Assembly (NCBI RefSeq): GCF_014642635.1
Contig: NZ_BMIQ01000003.1
Span: forward strand, 311,255 to 375,254
Length of the DNA: 64,000 bases
Reading direction: 5' to 3'
Origin: Aureimonas endophytica
Lineage (GTDB): Bacteria > Pseudomonadota > Alphaproteobacteria > Rhizobiales > Rhizobiaceae
The translations under genes and the position numbers were made by a program. The first letter of the stretch is position 1; every line of letters begins with the position of its first letter. This document shows, in pieces, positions 43,572 to 51,415 of the stretch. The notes below the pieces were generated by a model. It saw only the letters and a program-made list of their open reading frames with translations. It searched no databases and was not told where the DNA came from.

Positions 43572-44801
43572 CTATTTCGTCCAGGGCTGGGGCTGGAACG
43601 CGTCCGTCGCATAGGCGGGCGGCGAGATCAGCCGACGCTGTCCGTCGAAGATCTGGAAGAAGGTGAGGGGGATGTAGTCGTCGCCCTGCATGGCGAGATG
43701 CGTCGCCGGATCGAACTTGAGGCGGCCGGCGACGGTCTGCTTGTCGGTCTCGGCGATCGCCTTCATCACGGCCGCGTGGTCGGCCGGGTCGCCGGCCTTC
43801 TTCAGCGCGTCGAAATAGACGTTGACGATCTCGTAGAGCGCGACGCCGTAGGTGCCGCTCTCGACGCCGTAGGCCGCCTTGAACTTCTCGGCGACCTCGG
43901 CCGCGCGCGGGTTCTTCGGCGTCGTCAGAGGACCGCCGAGCAGATTGTAGATCACCCCGTCCGACTTCTTGCCGGTCAGCTGGACGAATTCCGGCACGCT
44001 CGGGGCATATTGGAGGAAGACGAGGCTCTTCGTCGGCTGTTCCAGGAACTGGTTGAGGAAGGAGGCCGAATTGCCCGGCAGATAGTCGGTGTTGATCACG
44101 ATATCGGGCACGTCGGCCCGGATCTTCGCCAGGATCGCGCGCCAGTCGGTCACCTCGCCGAAAGGAACGAGCTCGTCCACGGTCAGAGTCCAGCCCTTCT
44201 CGGCGAAGGTCTTCTTCATGCCTTCGGAGATGGTCTTCGAATAGGCGTTGTCGGAGGAGACGATCGCCACTTTCTTGGTCGGCAGCTGGACCTTGCCCTC
44301 CGCCGCCAGCGTCTCGACGAAACCGGGAACATCCGTGTTGTAGGCGTCGAAGGACGGGGTCCAGGACCAGCAGCAGGCATAGTCGTCGGGTTTGGGCGCG
44401 ATGATGTCGCGCGTCTGCTGCGACGTGGCCGCGAGGATGTAGGGCATCTCCGCCTCGGCCATGTTGTCGATCTCGAAATTGGTGAGGCTCGCATAGCCCG
44501 TCAGCATGAAATGCACGGCGGGGTCGCCGAGCAGACGCTCGACGGCGCTCGTGACGTTGCCGGCCGACTGATCCTTCACGTCGCCGACGGCGAGTTCGAA
44601 CGTGTTGCCGTTCAGACCGCCGGCCTTGTTCATCTCGTCGATGGCGAGCTGCGCGCCGCGCTGGAATTCCTGGCCGTCGGCGCTTGCCGGGCCGGTGAGC
44701 GGCGCAAGGAGGCCGATCTTCACCACGGCGGCGCCCGCCGGCGCCGCCAAGGCCGCGAGGAGCGCGGTGGTGGCGAGGAGGCGGTTGACGAAGCTTGGCA
44801 T
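43572..44801 (-). CDS. LIV-type ABC transporter substrate-binding protein
   Basis: 409 residues. A Sec signal peptide ends near APAGAAVVKIG. The mature protein begins VVKIGLLAPLTGPASADGQEFQRGAQLAIDEMNKAGGLNG, the standard Peripla_BP_6 (Leu/Ile/Val-binding) opening. The family binds amino acids, amides, urea and aromatic acids, so the ligand is not fixed. The start ATG 44801 has GAGGAG and AAGAG upstream. It is the first gene of the transporter operon and divergent from the hydrolase at 44946. Confidence 0.92.
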   Translation of the reverse strand: MPSFVNRLLATTALLAALAAPAGAAVVKIGLLAPLTGPASADGQEFQRGAQLAIDEMNKAGGLNGNTFELAVGDVKDQSAGNVTSAVERLLGDPAVHFMLTGYASLTNFEIDNMAEAEMPYILAATSQQTRDIIAPKPDDYACCWSWTPSFDAYNTDVPGFVETLAAEGKVQLPTKKVAIVSSDNAYSKTISEGMKKTFAEKGWTLTVDELVPFGEVTDWRAILAKIRADVPDIVINTDYLPGNSASFLNQFLEQPTKSLVFLQYAPSVPEFVQLTGKKSDGVIYNLLGGPLTTPKNPRAAEVAEKFKAAYGVESGTYGVALYEIVNVYFDALKKAGDPADHAAVMKAIAETDKQTVAGRLKFDPATHLAMQGDDYIPLTFFQIFDGQRRLISPPAYATDAFQPQPWTK

Positions 44802-44900
44802 GGCGGTCTCTTCTCCTCGTTGAACGGCGCCGCGCTTCGTCGGCATATCGACAAGCTAACCTCATTGCATACGATCTGAAAAGATTATTTCATAAGCACG

Positions 44901-44917
44901 CCTGCCGGATCGGCAGG
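44901..44917. promoter_or_regulatory. Palindrome in the LIV binding-protein/hydrolase divergent region
   Basis: CCTGCCG-GAT-CGGCAGG is a perfect 7-bp inverted repeat followed by TTT. It sits in the AT-richer 144-base region between the starts at 44801 and 44946. It could be an operator for both genes, or a small hairpin in the hydrolase leader. Confidence 0.3.
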
Positions 44918-44945
44918 TTTCGAAGCACGATGAGGGACAAGCGGA

Positions 44946-45761
44946 ATGGGCCAAACTCGGATGGTGGACACGAGCCACGGGGCGATCGCTCTGCGCGACA
45001 CGGAGTCGGACGGCCTGCCGGTGCTGATGATCCATGGCAATTCATCGTCCGGCGCGATCTTCCGCAACCAGCTGAAAGGACCGCTCGGCCGGCGTTTCCG
45101 GCTCATCGCCCCGGACCTTCCGGGTCATGGCGATTCGGCGGATGCCATGGCGCCGGAGCGGACCTACCGCATGGAGGGCTATGCCGAAGCGATGGTGGAG
45201 CTTCTCTCCCTGCTCGGGATCGAGCGGGCGGGCGTCTTCGGCTGGTCGCTCGGCGGCCATATCGGCCTGGAGATGATCTCGCGCTATCCCGGCCTGCTCG
45301 GCCTGATGATCACCGGCACGCCGCCGGTAAACACGGCGACGGTCGGGCAGGGCTTCATCCCGAGCCCGCATATGGGCCTCGCCGGCCAGGAGGTCTTCAC
45401 GCCGGAGGATGTCGAGACCTATGCCCGCCATACCTGCGGCGAGCCCTTCGAGCCTTTCCTGCTCGATGTCGTCGCGCGCACCGACGGGCGCGCCCGGCGC
45501 ATGATGTTCGAGGCCTTCGTGGCGGGAACCGGCGACGACCAGGAGGCGATCGTCGCGACGTCCGGCCTGCCCTTGGCGGTCGTGAACGGAAAGGACGAGC
45601 CTTTCGTCGATCTCGCGCATGTCGCGAGCCGGCCCTATGCCAATCTATGGGAAGGCCGCACGATCGCGATCGATCATTCCGGTCATGCGCCCTTCTGGGA
45701 CCGGGCGGACGCCTTCGACCCGATCTTCGAGCGCTTCTTCGCAAGTCTTTCGGCACGCTGA
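44946..45761 (+). CDS. Alpha/beta hydrolase
   Basis: 271 residues. The oxyanion region VLMIHGNSSSG sits near residue 28, DLPGHGDS near 58, the nucleophile elbow FGWSLGGH near 100 and the catalytic His in IDHSGHAPFWDR near 245. The likely acid is in VVNGKDEPFVD near 220. It is a serine hydrolase of the esterase/haloalkane-dehalogenase superfamily. AGGGACAAG precedes the ATG. It is divergent from the LIV-type transporter, and may hydrolyse an ester or amide taken up by it. Confidence 0.88.
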   Translation: MGQTRMVDTSHGAIALRDTESDGLPVLMIHGNSSSGAIFRNQLKGPLGRRFRLIAPDLPGHGDSADAMAPERTYRMEGYAEAMVELLSLLGIERAGVFGWSLGGHIGLEMISRYPGLLGLMITGTPPVNTATVGQGFIPSPHMGLAGQEVFTPEDVETYARHTCGEPFEPFLLDVVARTDGRARRMMFEAFVAGTGDDQEAIVATSGLPLAVVNGKDEPFVDLAHVASRPYANLWEGRTIAIDHSGHAPFWDRADAFDPIFERFFASLSAR

Positions 45762-45796
45762 ACGGACGGGCTCCGTCACGCCGGCGCCCGCCCGCC

Positions 45797-46105
45797 TCAG
45801 GCGGCGAGACGCAGGCCCGTCTCGGCCGCAAAGATCCGGGCATCGGCAGGATCGAAGCCGAGATGCACCGGCTGGCCGGGCGCGAGCGAGCCGAGGCGGT
45901 CGACCTTCAGCACCAGCGTTTCGCTGGCCGGCGTCGCGACATGGATATGGGCGTTCTCTCCCATATACTCGACCGCCGCGACCGTGCCGGCGACGATGGC
46001 CGCCTCCGGCGCGGCAAGCCGCAGTTTTTCCGGGCGTATGCCGAGCTTCAGCGGCGCCCCGACACCGCCCATCCGGCCGAGCGGACGCGGCAGGGCGAGA
46101 CCGAA
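45797..46105 (-). pseudogene. 3' remnant of a MalK/UgpC-type sugar ABC ATPase (TOBE domain only)
   Basis: About 100 codons ending at 45797 read LKLGIRPEKLRLA, GTVAAVEYMGENAHIHV, LVLKVDR, PGQPVHLGFDPADARIFAAE. That is the C-terminal TOBE domain of CUT1-family ATPases. The nucleotide-binding domain is missing, and just upstream the frame turns into unrelated sequence. It is therefore the truncated end of a lost sugar ABC transporter gene. Confidence 0.75.
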
Positions 46106-46138
46106 GCCGCCGGCGAGCGTCAGCCAATCCCGCGATAC

Positions 46139-46330
46139 GCTGCTGAAGGTAGTAATGCGCCATGATCAACGCGTCCCTGATGGCATGGCATAAGAACGGC
46201 AGCGAATAGCGAGGGCCGAGATACTCGTCGGCATGGGGCATACGCACGCGGTGCAGCGTGGATCGCAACTGGTCGTCGCTCCAGCGCAAAGGCTCGAGGG
46301 CACTCCCGCGCGGCTTCTCATTCCGACGCG
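46139..46330 (-). pseudogene. 3' remnant of a 2-oxoglutarate-Fe(II) oxygenase-like gene
   Basis: On the minus strand the frame reads LRWSDDQLRSTLHRVRMP, then GPRYSLPFLCHAIRDALI and HYYLQQRIAG. This matches the C-terminal active-site region of isopenicillin-N-synthase-like dioxygenases: the RWxxDxxxSTxHRV His ligand and the RYSxPFF 2OG-binding Arg. The rest of the gene is missing. The segment between DALI and HYYLQQ seems shortened and the frame runs on into the TOBE remnant without a natural stop. It is a dead fragment. Confidence 0.55.
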
Positions 46331-46466
46331 GCCGGAGGCGAGAGGACGAGGTCGCAGATCAGCGGAAATCCGAAGCGCCCCGTCGAACTGCTATGCCGTG
46401 TCGGCAACCACCGTGTTGCGGTCATCGACCATGTTTTCCGAGAGCGGAAACTGGGATGCAATCGTC
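46331..46466. other. Non-coding scar next to the glycoside-hydrolase 3' end
   Basis: No intact gene. On the minus strand one short frame reads MVDDRNTVVADTA then stops, and another reads FGFPLICDLVLSPPAASE then stops. Both look like C-terminal scraps of other proteins, but I cannot assign them. Together with the two pseudogene fragments beside it this marks a site of repeated deletion. Confidence 0.4.
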
Positions 46467-49157
46467 CTAACGGCGCCGTCCATGACTGCGCGCATCAGGC
46501 GTCGAGGCGATCAGGCGTGGCGGGGCGGCGAGGCCGGAGGGGAAGGAGGCAGGGCCTCCGAAGGCTGTGTCGGAATAATAGCGGTTGGCCGCCGTATTCC
46601 GGACCCGCAATTCGATCTCGAATTCCGAGCCCAAGTCGAGCGGCAGGGCGAACGAAGCGTCGCCCGCGATGTGGCGGCCGAGCGGAACGCCGTCGACGCG
46701 TAGATCCGCTGTTTCATGCACCTTGGGAAGAGAGAGGCGCCAAGCCAGAGGCCTCGCCGTTTGCGGCAGCAGGACGCTCCTCCGATAAAGACCGGTGCCC
46801 GAAAAGCCTGAGAAGCCCTGCTGTTCCCAGCCTCGATCGACCATAATCGGCACCGGATCGCCGCCGGCGATCTGGAGCGTCCATCCATCGGCGAGAACGA
46901 GTGAGACAAGCTCCGCGGGAACCGTCACGGGGCTCGTCGGTGTTTTTCGCCCCTTTTCGTGGCGCACGCCCTCGCGGATCGTGAGGCAGAATGCGCGCTG
47001 AGCGCCGATGGGAAGCGAGAACCCGGTGCCGTCGATCGCCGGCTCGACCGCCGCGAGACCCTCTGCCGCATCCGGCGCCCAGATGGAAACTTCGAAAGAC
47101 GCAACGCCGGTTTCCACGAACACATGACGGAGCGTCGCCGCATCGTTGAAGATTGCGATCCGCCAGGCGTCGCCGCAGAGGGCGACCGAGCACCGCGTCG
47201 TATCCCCGTCTTCGAAGCGGACCTCCGGCCGGACGCGCGGCAAGGCGGCGATGCAGGCGGTGATCGCCTCCACCGAGCTGTCGGGGTAGCGGATGAGGCC
47301 CTCCCGATCCGAGGCGAGCCAGGAAGCGGGCTCCGATGGTTCGGCCACGGCATCCCGTCCCGCCCGCGCGCAGGTCCGGCCGGAGGCGAGGATGCGGCCG
47401 CCCCGCTTCGCGAAGCCGGACATCGATTTGATGGCCGCCGACGACGCGAGCGATGTGACGGCCGGCAGGATCAGCGTCTCGTAGCGGCGCTCCGGTTCGA
47501 GGGCGGCGGCAAGCGTCGCTTCGTCGACGATGTCGTAGCCGATCCCCGCATTCGCGAGCGCCTGCGCCCAGCGCCCAAACACCTCGCCGCAAGGATGCGC
47601 CGGGCCTTCTGCGCGGATGGTGTCCAGCGGATAGAGCAGCGCCACGGGTCGGAGTGGTTCGCCCTCCTCCAGGAAGGCCGAGAGCCGGGCGAGCTCGGCG
47701 AAGATCGCCGGGCAGTCCTCCCACCAGGGCTCGAAATTGAAGGCCGGAGGAAAATCGAAGCGCGGATTGGCGAGGAGGCGGTCGTCGTCGTCGAAGCCGT
47801 CGGTGACGTTCACCGCGTGAAGCACGATGCGGCGGGCGCCGGTCAGGATGTGCCGGATCGCCTGCGCCCGGAAACGCTCCGGCGTCAGTCCCCATTGGCC
47901 GGCCAACGCCGGCATGCCGGTGTCGCGCCCGGTCGAATATTGCTCGACCGTGCAGCGCTTGCGGCCGTTCGCCCGCGCCACGCTGTCGCCGAGCCTGGCG
48001 CTGAGTTGCGGCGCGTAGTCGGCGGCGTCTGCCGCGGTTTCCGTGCGGTAGGCGTCGATGCCGAAATAGTCGACCCCCGGCATCGCGCGGGGATCGAACC
48101 CTTTCAGGCCGCCATGCAACGTCCAGCCGCCGACATGGGTCAGGAGTTCGTGGCCCGTGAAGCCGACGCCGCGCTCTCCGGTCCAGCGCGACAGGGTGCC
48201 GAAGAAGGCGTCGTGCATCCGTCGCGAATAAGTTTCGAGGAGGCCCGCCCGCAGCGATGCCGTGCGCGGACCGACATCGCGTGCGAGCGACAGAAGAGCG
48301 GCGGCATCGTCAAAGGCGGCAGGCAGTCCGTCCGACAGGAGGCTGTTGCCGAGATTCCCCGCGTGCTCGTTCCAGACGTAGAAGCCGGCATGGGGATGGT
48401 CGAAGAAGACGCTTTCGGCGGCTCCCCCAGCGGCATCGAGGAGGGGCGCATAGACCGTTTCGGCGAAGCGGGTCGCGGCGTCCGGGAGAAGATAGTTGAC
48501 GAGGCGCGACGTCCGGCAACGGGCGGAGGCGAAGACGGTGACCAGCCAGTCGTCGGGAACCTGCGCCGGCTCGACGGCGATGCGGCAGGACGCGGGCCCG
48601 ATCGTCTCGATGCGGACGACATTGCCGAGGACGCGGATGTCGCCTTCGTCGGCGATCGTCCTCGGATGCGCGACGGCGAGCACCGATCGCCAGTCGTCCC
48701 ATCGGGGCATACCGCCGTCATAGAGCCAATCCCGGCCGAGGTCGCCGAGAAACTCGAAGAAGGGCGCACGGATGTCGGTGATCGTCAGGTCGGTGGCGGG
48801 ATGACCGCTCGTCCAGAACAGATGGCGCTCCCGCAGATGGTCGGCGCCTTCCACCGTTCGCCCGCCGCCATGGCCCGACATCCAGCCATACTCGTCGTAG
48901 ATCGTGATGCCGAGACCCTGCCGGCCTGCCTCGACGCAGGCTCGTCGGTAGGCGGCGAGATAGGAGTCCGACAGGTAGGCGCGGCGGTCGAGCGCGGGCC
49001 GCGCCTGGATCATGATCGCGCCGATACCCTTGTCGCGCATGTCCGCGAGTTGCCCGACGATCTCGCTCTCCGTCGGAATGCGATGCCAGAACCAGAAGGC
49101 GGCGGTGCGGAACGGCCGGGCGGGCTCGCGGAACCAGCGTGCCGGTCGATCCGTCAT
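46467..49157 (-). CDS. Glycoside hydrolase, GH106-like (alpha-L-rhamnosidase type)
   Basis: 896 residues, no signal peptide. The N-terminal catalytic region reads FWFWHRIPTESEIVGQLADM, then GIGAIMIQARP and LGITIYDEYGWMSGHGGG, as in GH106-like proteins. A central (beta/alpha)8 part has SVFFDHPHAGFYVWN near 260 and CTVEQYSTGRDTGMP near 405. A C-terminal beta-sandwich (VLLPQTARPLAWRLSLPKV, then LRVDGVPLG) resembles the GH2-type sugar-binding domain. The last dozen residues (TPDARSHGRRR) border the scar at 46331 and may be altered. It overlaps the upstream GH gene by 4 bases. The substrate is probably a rhamnoside or related oligosaccharide. Confidence 0.75.
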   Translation of the reverse strand: MTDRPARWFREPARPFRTAAFWFWHRIPTESEIVGQLADMRDKGIGAIMIQARPALDRRAYLSDSYLAAYRRACVEAGRQGLGITIYDEYGWMSGHGGGRTVEGADHLRERHLFWTSGHPATDLTITDIRAPFFEFLGDLGRDWLYDGGMPRWDDWRSVLAVAHPRTIADEGDIRVLGNVVRIETIGPASCRIAVEPAQVPDDWLVTVFASARCRTSRLVNYLLPDAATRFAETVYAPLLDAAGGAAESVFFDHPHAGFYVWNEHAGNLGNSLLSDGLPAAFDDAAALLSLARDVGPRTASLRAGLLETYSRRMHDAFFGTLSRWTGERGVGFTGHELLTHVGGWTLHGGLKGFDPRAMPGVDYFGIDAYRTETAADAADYAPQLSARLGDSVARANGRKRCTVEQYSTGRDTGMPALAGQWGLTPERFRAQAIRHILTGARRIVLHAVNVTDGFDDDDRLLANPRFDFPPAFNFEPWWEDCPAIFAELARLSAFLEEGEPLRPVALLYPLDTIRAEGPAHPCGEVFGRWAQALANAGIGYDIVDEATLAAALEPERRYETLILPAVTSLASSAAIKSMSGFAKRGGRILASGRTCARAGRDAVAEPSEPASWLASDREGLIRYPDSSVEAITACIAALPRVRPEVRFEDGDTTRCSVALCGDAWRIAIFNDAATLRHVFVETGVASFEVSIWAPDAAEGLAAVEPAIDGTGFSLPIGAQRAFCLTIREGVRHEKGRKTPTSPVTVPAELVSLVLADGWTLQIAGGDPVPIMVDRGWEQQGFSGFSGTGLYRRSVLLPQTARPLAWRLSLPKVHETADLRVDGVPLGRHIAGDASFALPLDLGSEFEIELRVRNTAANRYYSDTAFGGPASFPSGLAAPPRLIASTPDARSHGRRR

Positions 49158-51388
49158 GACGCGGCTTCGGGCGCGAGATGCCAGTCGAGGCGCGATCCGG
49201 CCGCGATGCCGGCGAGATCGACGATGCGGCAGTCGTTCTCGATCCGCGTTTCGATCTCGCGTCCGGCAAGGCGGGCGGCGATGAAGCGGCTCGACGGCTC
49301 CGGGCCCAGCCGGAAGAGGGCGCCGGCCTCCTGGCTGTCCGCCAGAGTCACCGAGACGATCGAGCGCTCGACGAGGACGCGGCGCAACCGTCCCCTGGCC
49401 CCTGTCGCGAACAGGAGCCCGGCCTCCGTCGACAGCGTCAGAAGGCCGCCATCCACCGTTGCGGTCACCGGCCCGACAGGGCTCTCGACAGGCCCCAGCC
49501 GGGCGGGCACGCCGTCGTTCACGAGTTCCCAGCCGTTCCAGGGGCTGATGTCCATGACCTGCGCCACCGCCATCAGCGGCAGCATCGCGCCCCAGATGTA
49601 GAACGGATCGTTGCCCGGCCGATCGTCGATCTCGCCGGTTTCCGCGCCGTAGTTCTCGCCGCAGAGCCGGCGCTCGTCCCAGGACTGCCGGAACAGCGCG
49701 AAGCTCTTCGCGGCGAGATCCGCCGCCTCGGCCTCGAAGCCGTAGCGGCGCAAGCCCTGCCAAACGAGAAAGTTCACGTTCGGCCAGATGCGGCCGCGCC
49801 AGTAGATCTGCTCGCCATAGGCCGGATCGACCCGCGCCACGTTTGGCAGCGGCAGGGCGCCCCCGAACATCGCCGGATCGGCGAGATGATCGAGAAGACG
49901 TCGCGCCTGGGCGGCGTCGGCCGCACCGCAGAGAAGCGGAAAGAAGCTCGTCGGCGAGACGCTGCGCACGAAGCCGCCGCCCCGCTGGCGGTTGGCGAAC
50001 AGGCCGCGCGTCTCGTCCCAGAGCTCGGTTCGTATGCGGGTGCGCGTGTCCTGGCCGAGCGCCGCGAACCTCGCAGCCTCCGTCTTTCGCCCGAGTTCGT
50101 CGGCGATGAGCCCGAGCATTTCCGCATCGAGCGCCAGCGCCGAGTTCAGCCCGACGTCGAATGTGGAAAGACTGCGCGATGCGGGATCGTAGACGGCCTC
50201 GTCATGGGTCGGCGAATTGTCCATGCCGGTCTCGTTCCGCGCCCCGAACGCCGTGCCCTTGTACATGGCGTCGCCGACATCGGAGGTTCCACAAGAGACG
50301 AGCCCTCTGCCGTCGGGATCGCGGGCCTCGCGCCACCAGAGCTGGTTGCGGGCGAGCGGATCGAACATTTCGGCGAGAAAGGACCGGTCGCGGCTGCGCA
50401 GGTACATGGTCCAGGCGATGAAGGCGCCGTGCGGGGCCTGGCTACGGTCGACCCAGGCATCCTTCGGATTGACGAGGCAGGCGATATTGCCCTGCGGCGT
50501 CGCGCTGCCCATCGCGACCGAAAAGTTCCGGCGGCCGAGGGCGGGGTCGAGCATGCCCGCCATCAGGGCCGCGAAGCATTGGTCGTTGTACCAGACGGCG
50601 TCGCCGAGGTTCCAGATGCGGCTCGCCGCCGTGGTGACGCGGCGGCCCGCGCGGTCGTAGACCGTGTTCCAGCCGAGGACGTCGCGCACGGCGTCGAGCG
50701 CGCCGGCGAAACGGCCCGCCTGCAGGGGCGCCGCCTCGGTCGCCGGCGGCGCGGCGAGCGCGGCCCGCGCCTTGGCGACGGCGAGTTCGCGGCTGTCGGC
50801 GACGGCCGCCGCGAAGCGCTGGTTCGGCATCATCTCCAGATTGAAGCGGAGCGCGAGAGTTTTCGCCGCCTCGCTGCGGCTCGACTTGTCGAAATAGCCG
50901 TTGGCGTCCATGTCGGCCACGAGATCCGCGACGCTGTCGTGGCCGGTCACCAGCGCCGGCGCATCCGCCGAGGCCAAGGCGACGAAGCGGCCCCCGACCT
51001 CCACCACCGCCGCGCCGGCCGCCGCGTTGTAGCGGATCGTCGCGCCGTCTTCCGCGCTCATGCAGAGTACGACCCAGTAGCGCAGGCCCCATTCCCCGGC
51101 CTCGCGACGCTCCCAGCCGCCGCGAAGCACGAAGGCTTCGGGCCGCTCGCAGGCGAAGGCGAGGCGGGTATCCGCATGAACCGTCTCGAACTCGATCCGC
51201 CCGCCGCCGAGATCGTGCTGTCCGAAGCGGATCTCGCTCGGCGGACAGATGGTGGTCGCATGTTTCGCCTTCGCCGAATAAAGCACCGGGGCGATCCTCA
51301 CTCCGAGCGGCAGGAACACCATCTCGGCCGGCCGGTCGGACCATGTGTTCCAGGCGCTCGCGAGGGGAACGTTCTTGTCGAGGAGCAT
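49154..51388 (-). CDS. Glycoside hydrolase, GH63/MGH1-like (alpha/alpha)6-barrel
   Basis: 744 residues, cytoplasmic (no leader). An N-terminal beta-domain is followed by an (alpha/alpha)6 barrel with WNTVYDRAGRRVTTAASRIW near residue 255, WYNDQCFAALMAG near 280, NETGMDNSPTHDEAVYD near 400, and YWRGRIWPNVNFLVWQGL near 530. The acidic residues of the DNSPTHD and RGRIWPN regions fit GH63-like clan GH-G enzymes (alpha-glucosidase, mannosylglycerate or trehalase-like). No Shine-Dalgarno is visible. It starts 27 bases after the nicB stop on the same strand, so it may be read from the nicotinate operon. Confidence 0.8.
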   Translation of the reverse strand: MLLDKNVPLASAWNTWSDRPAEMVFLPLGVRIAPVLYSAKAKHATTICPPSEIRFGQHDLGGGRIEFETVHADTRLAFACERPEAFVLRGGWERREAGEWGLRYWVVLCMSAEDGATIRYNAAAGAAVVEVGGRFVALASADAPALVTGHDSVADLVADMDANGYFDKSSRSEAAKTLALRFNLEMMPNQRFAAAVADSRELAVAKARAALAAPPATEAAPLQAGRFAGALDAVRDVLGWNTVYDRAGRRVTTAASRIWNLGDAVWYNDQCFAALMAGMLDPALGRRNFSVAMGSATPQGNIACLVNPKDAWVDRSQAPHGAFIAWTMYLRSRDRSFLAEMFDPLARNQLWWREARDPDGRGLVSCGTSDVGDAMYKGTAFGARNETGMDNSPTHDEAVYDPASRSLSTFDVGLNSALALDAEMLGLIADELGRKTEAARFAALGQDTRTRIRTELWDETRGLFANRQRGGGFVRSVSPTSFFPLLCGAADAAQARRLLDHLADPAMFGGALPLPNVARVDPAYGEQIYWRGRIWPNVNFLVWQGLRRYGFEAEAADLAAKSFALFRQSWDERRLCGENYGAETGEIDDRPGNDPFYIWGAMLPLMAVAQVMDISPWNGWELVNDGVPARLGPVESPVGPVTATVDGGLLTLSTEAGLLFATGARGRLRRVLVERSIVSVTLADSQEAGALFRLGPEPSSRFIAARLAGREIETRIENDCRIVDLAGIAAGSRLDWHLAPEAAS

Positions 51389-51415
51389 GCGCGTCGGTCC
51401 GAAAGGGGCGGGAAA

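Noticed and set aside
45645-46289. 214-codon frame on the minus strand as a single gene
   Set aside because: Its first third is a dioxygenase C-terminal fragment. The rest runs out of frame through the TOBE remnant and then antisense into the hydrolase gene as Arg-rich nonsense. It is a product of rearrangement, not one protein.
46331-46466. Naming the orphan tails FGFPLICDLVLSPP and MVDDRNTVVADTA
   Set aside because: They look like protein C-termini, but I cannot place them in a family from sequence alone, so no gene name is given.
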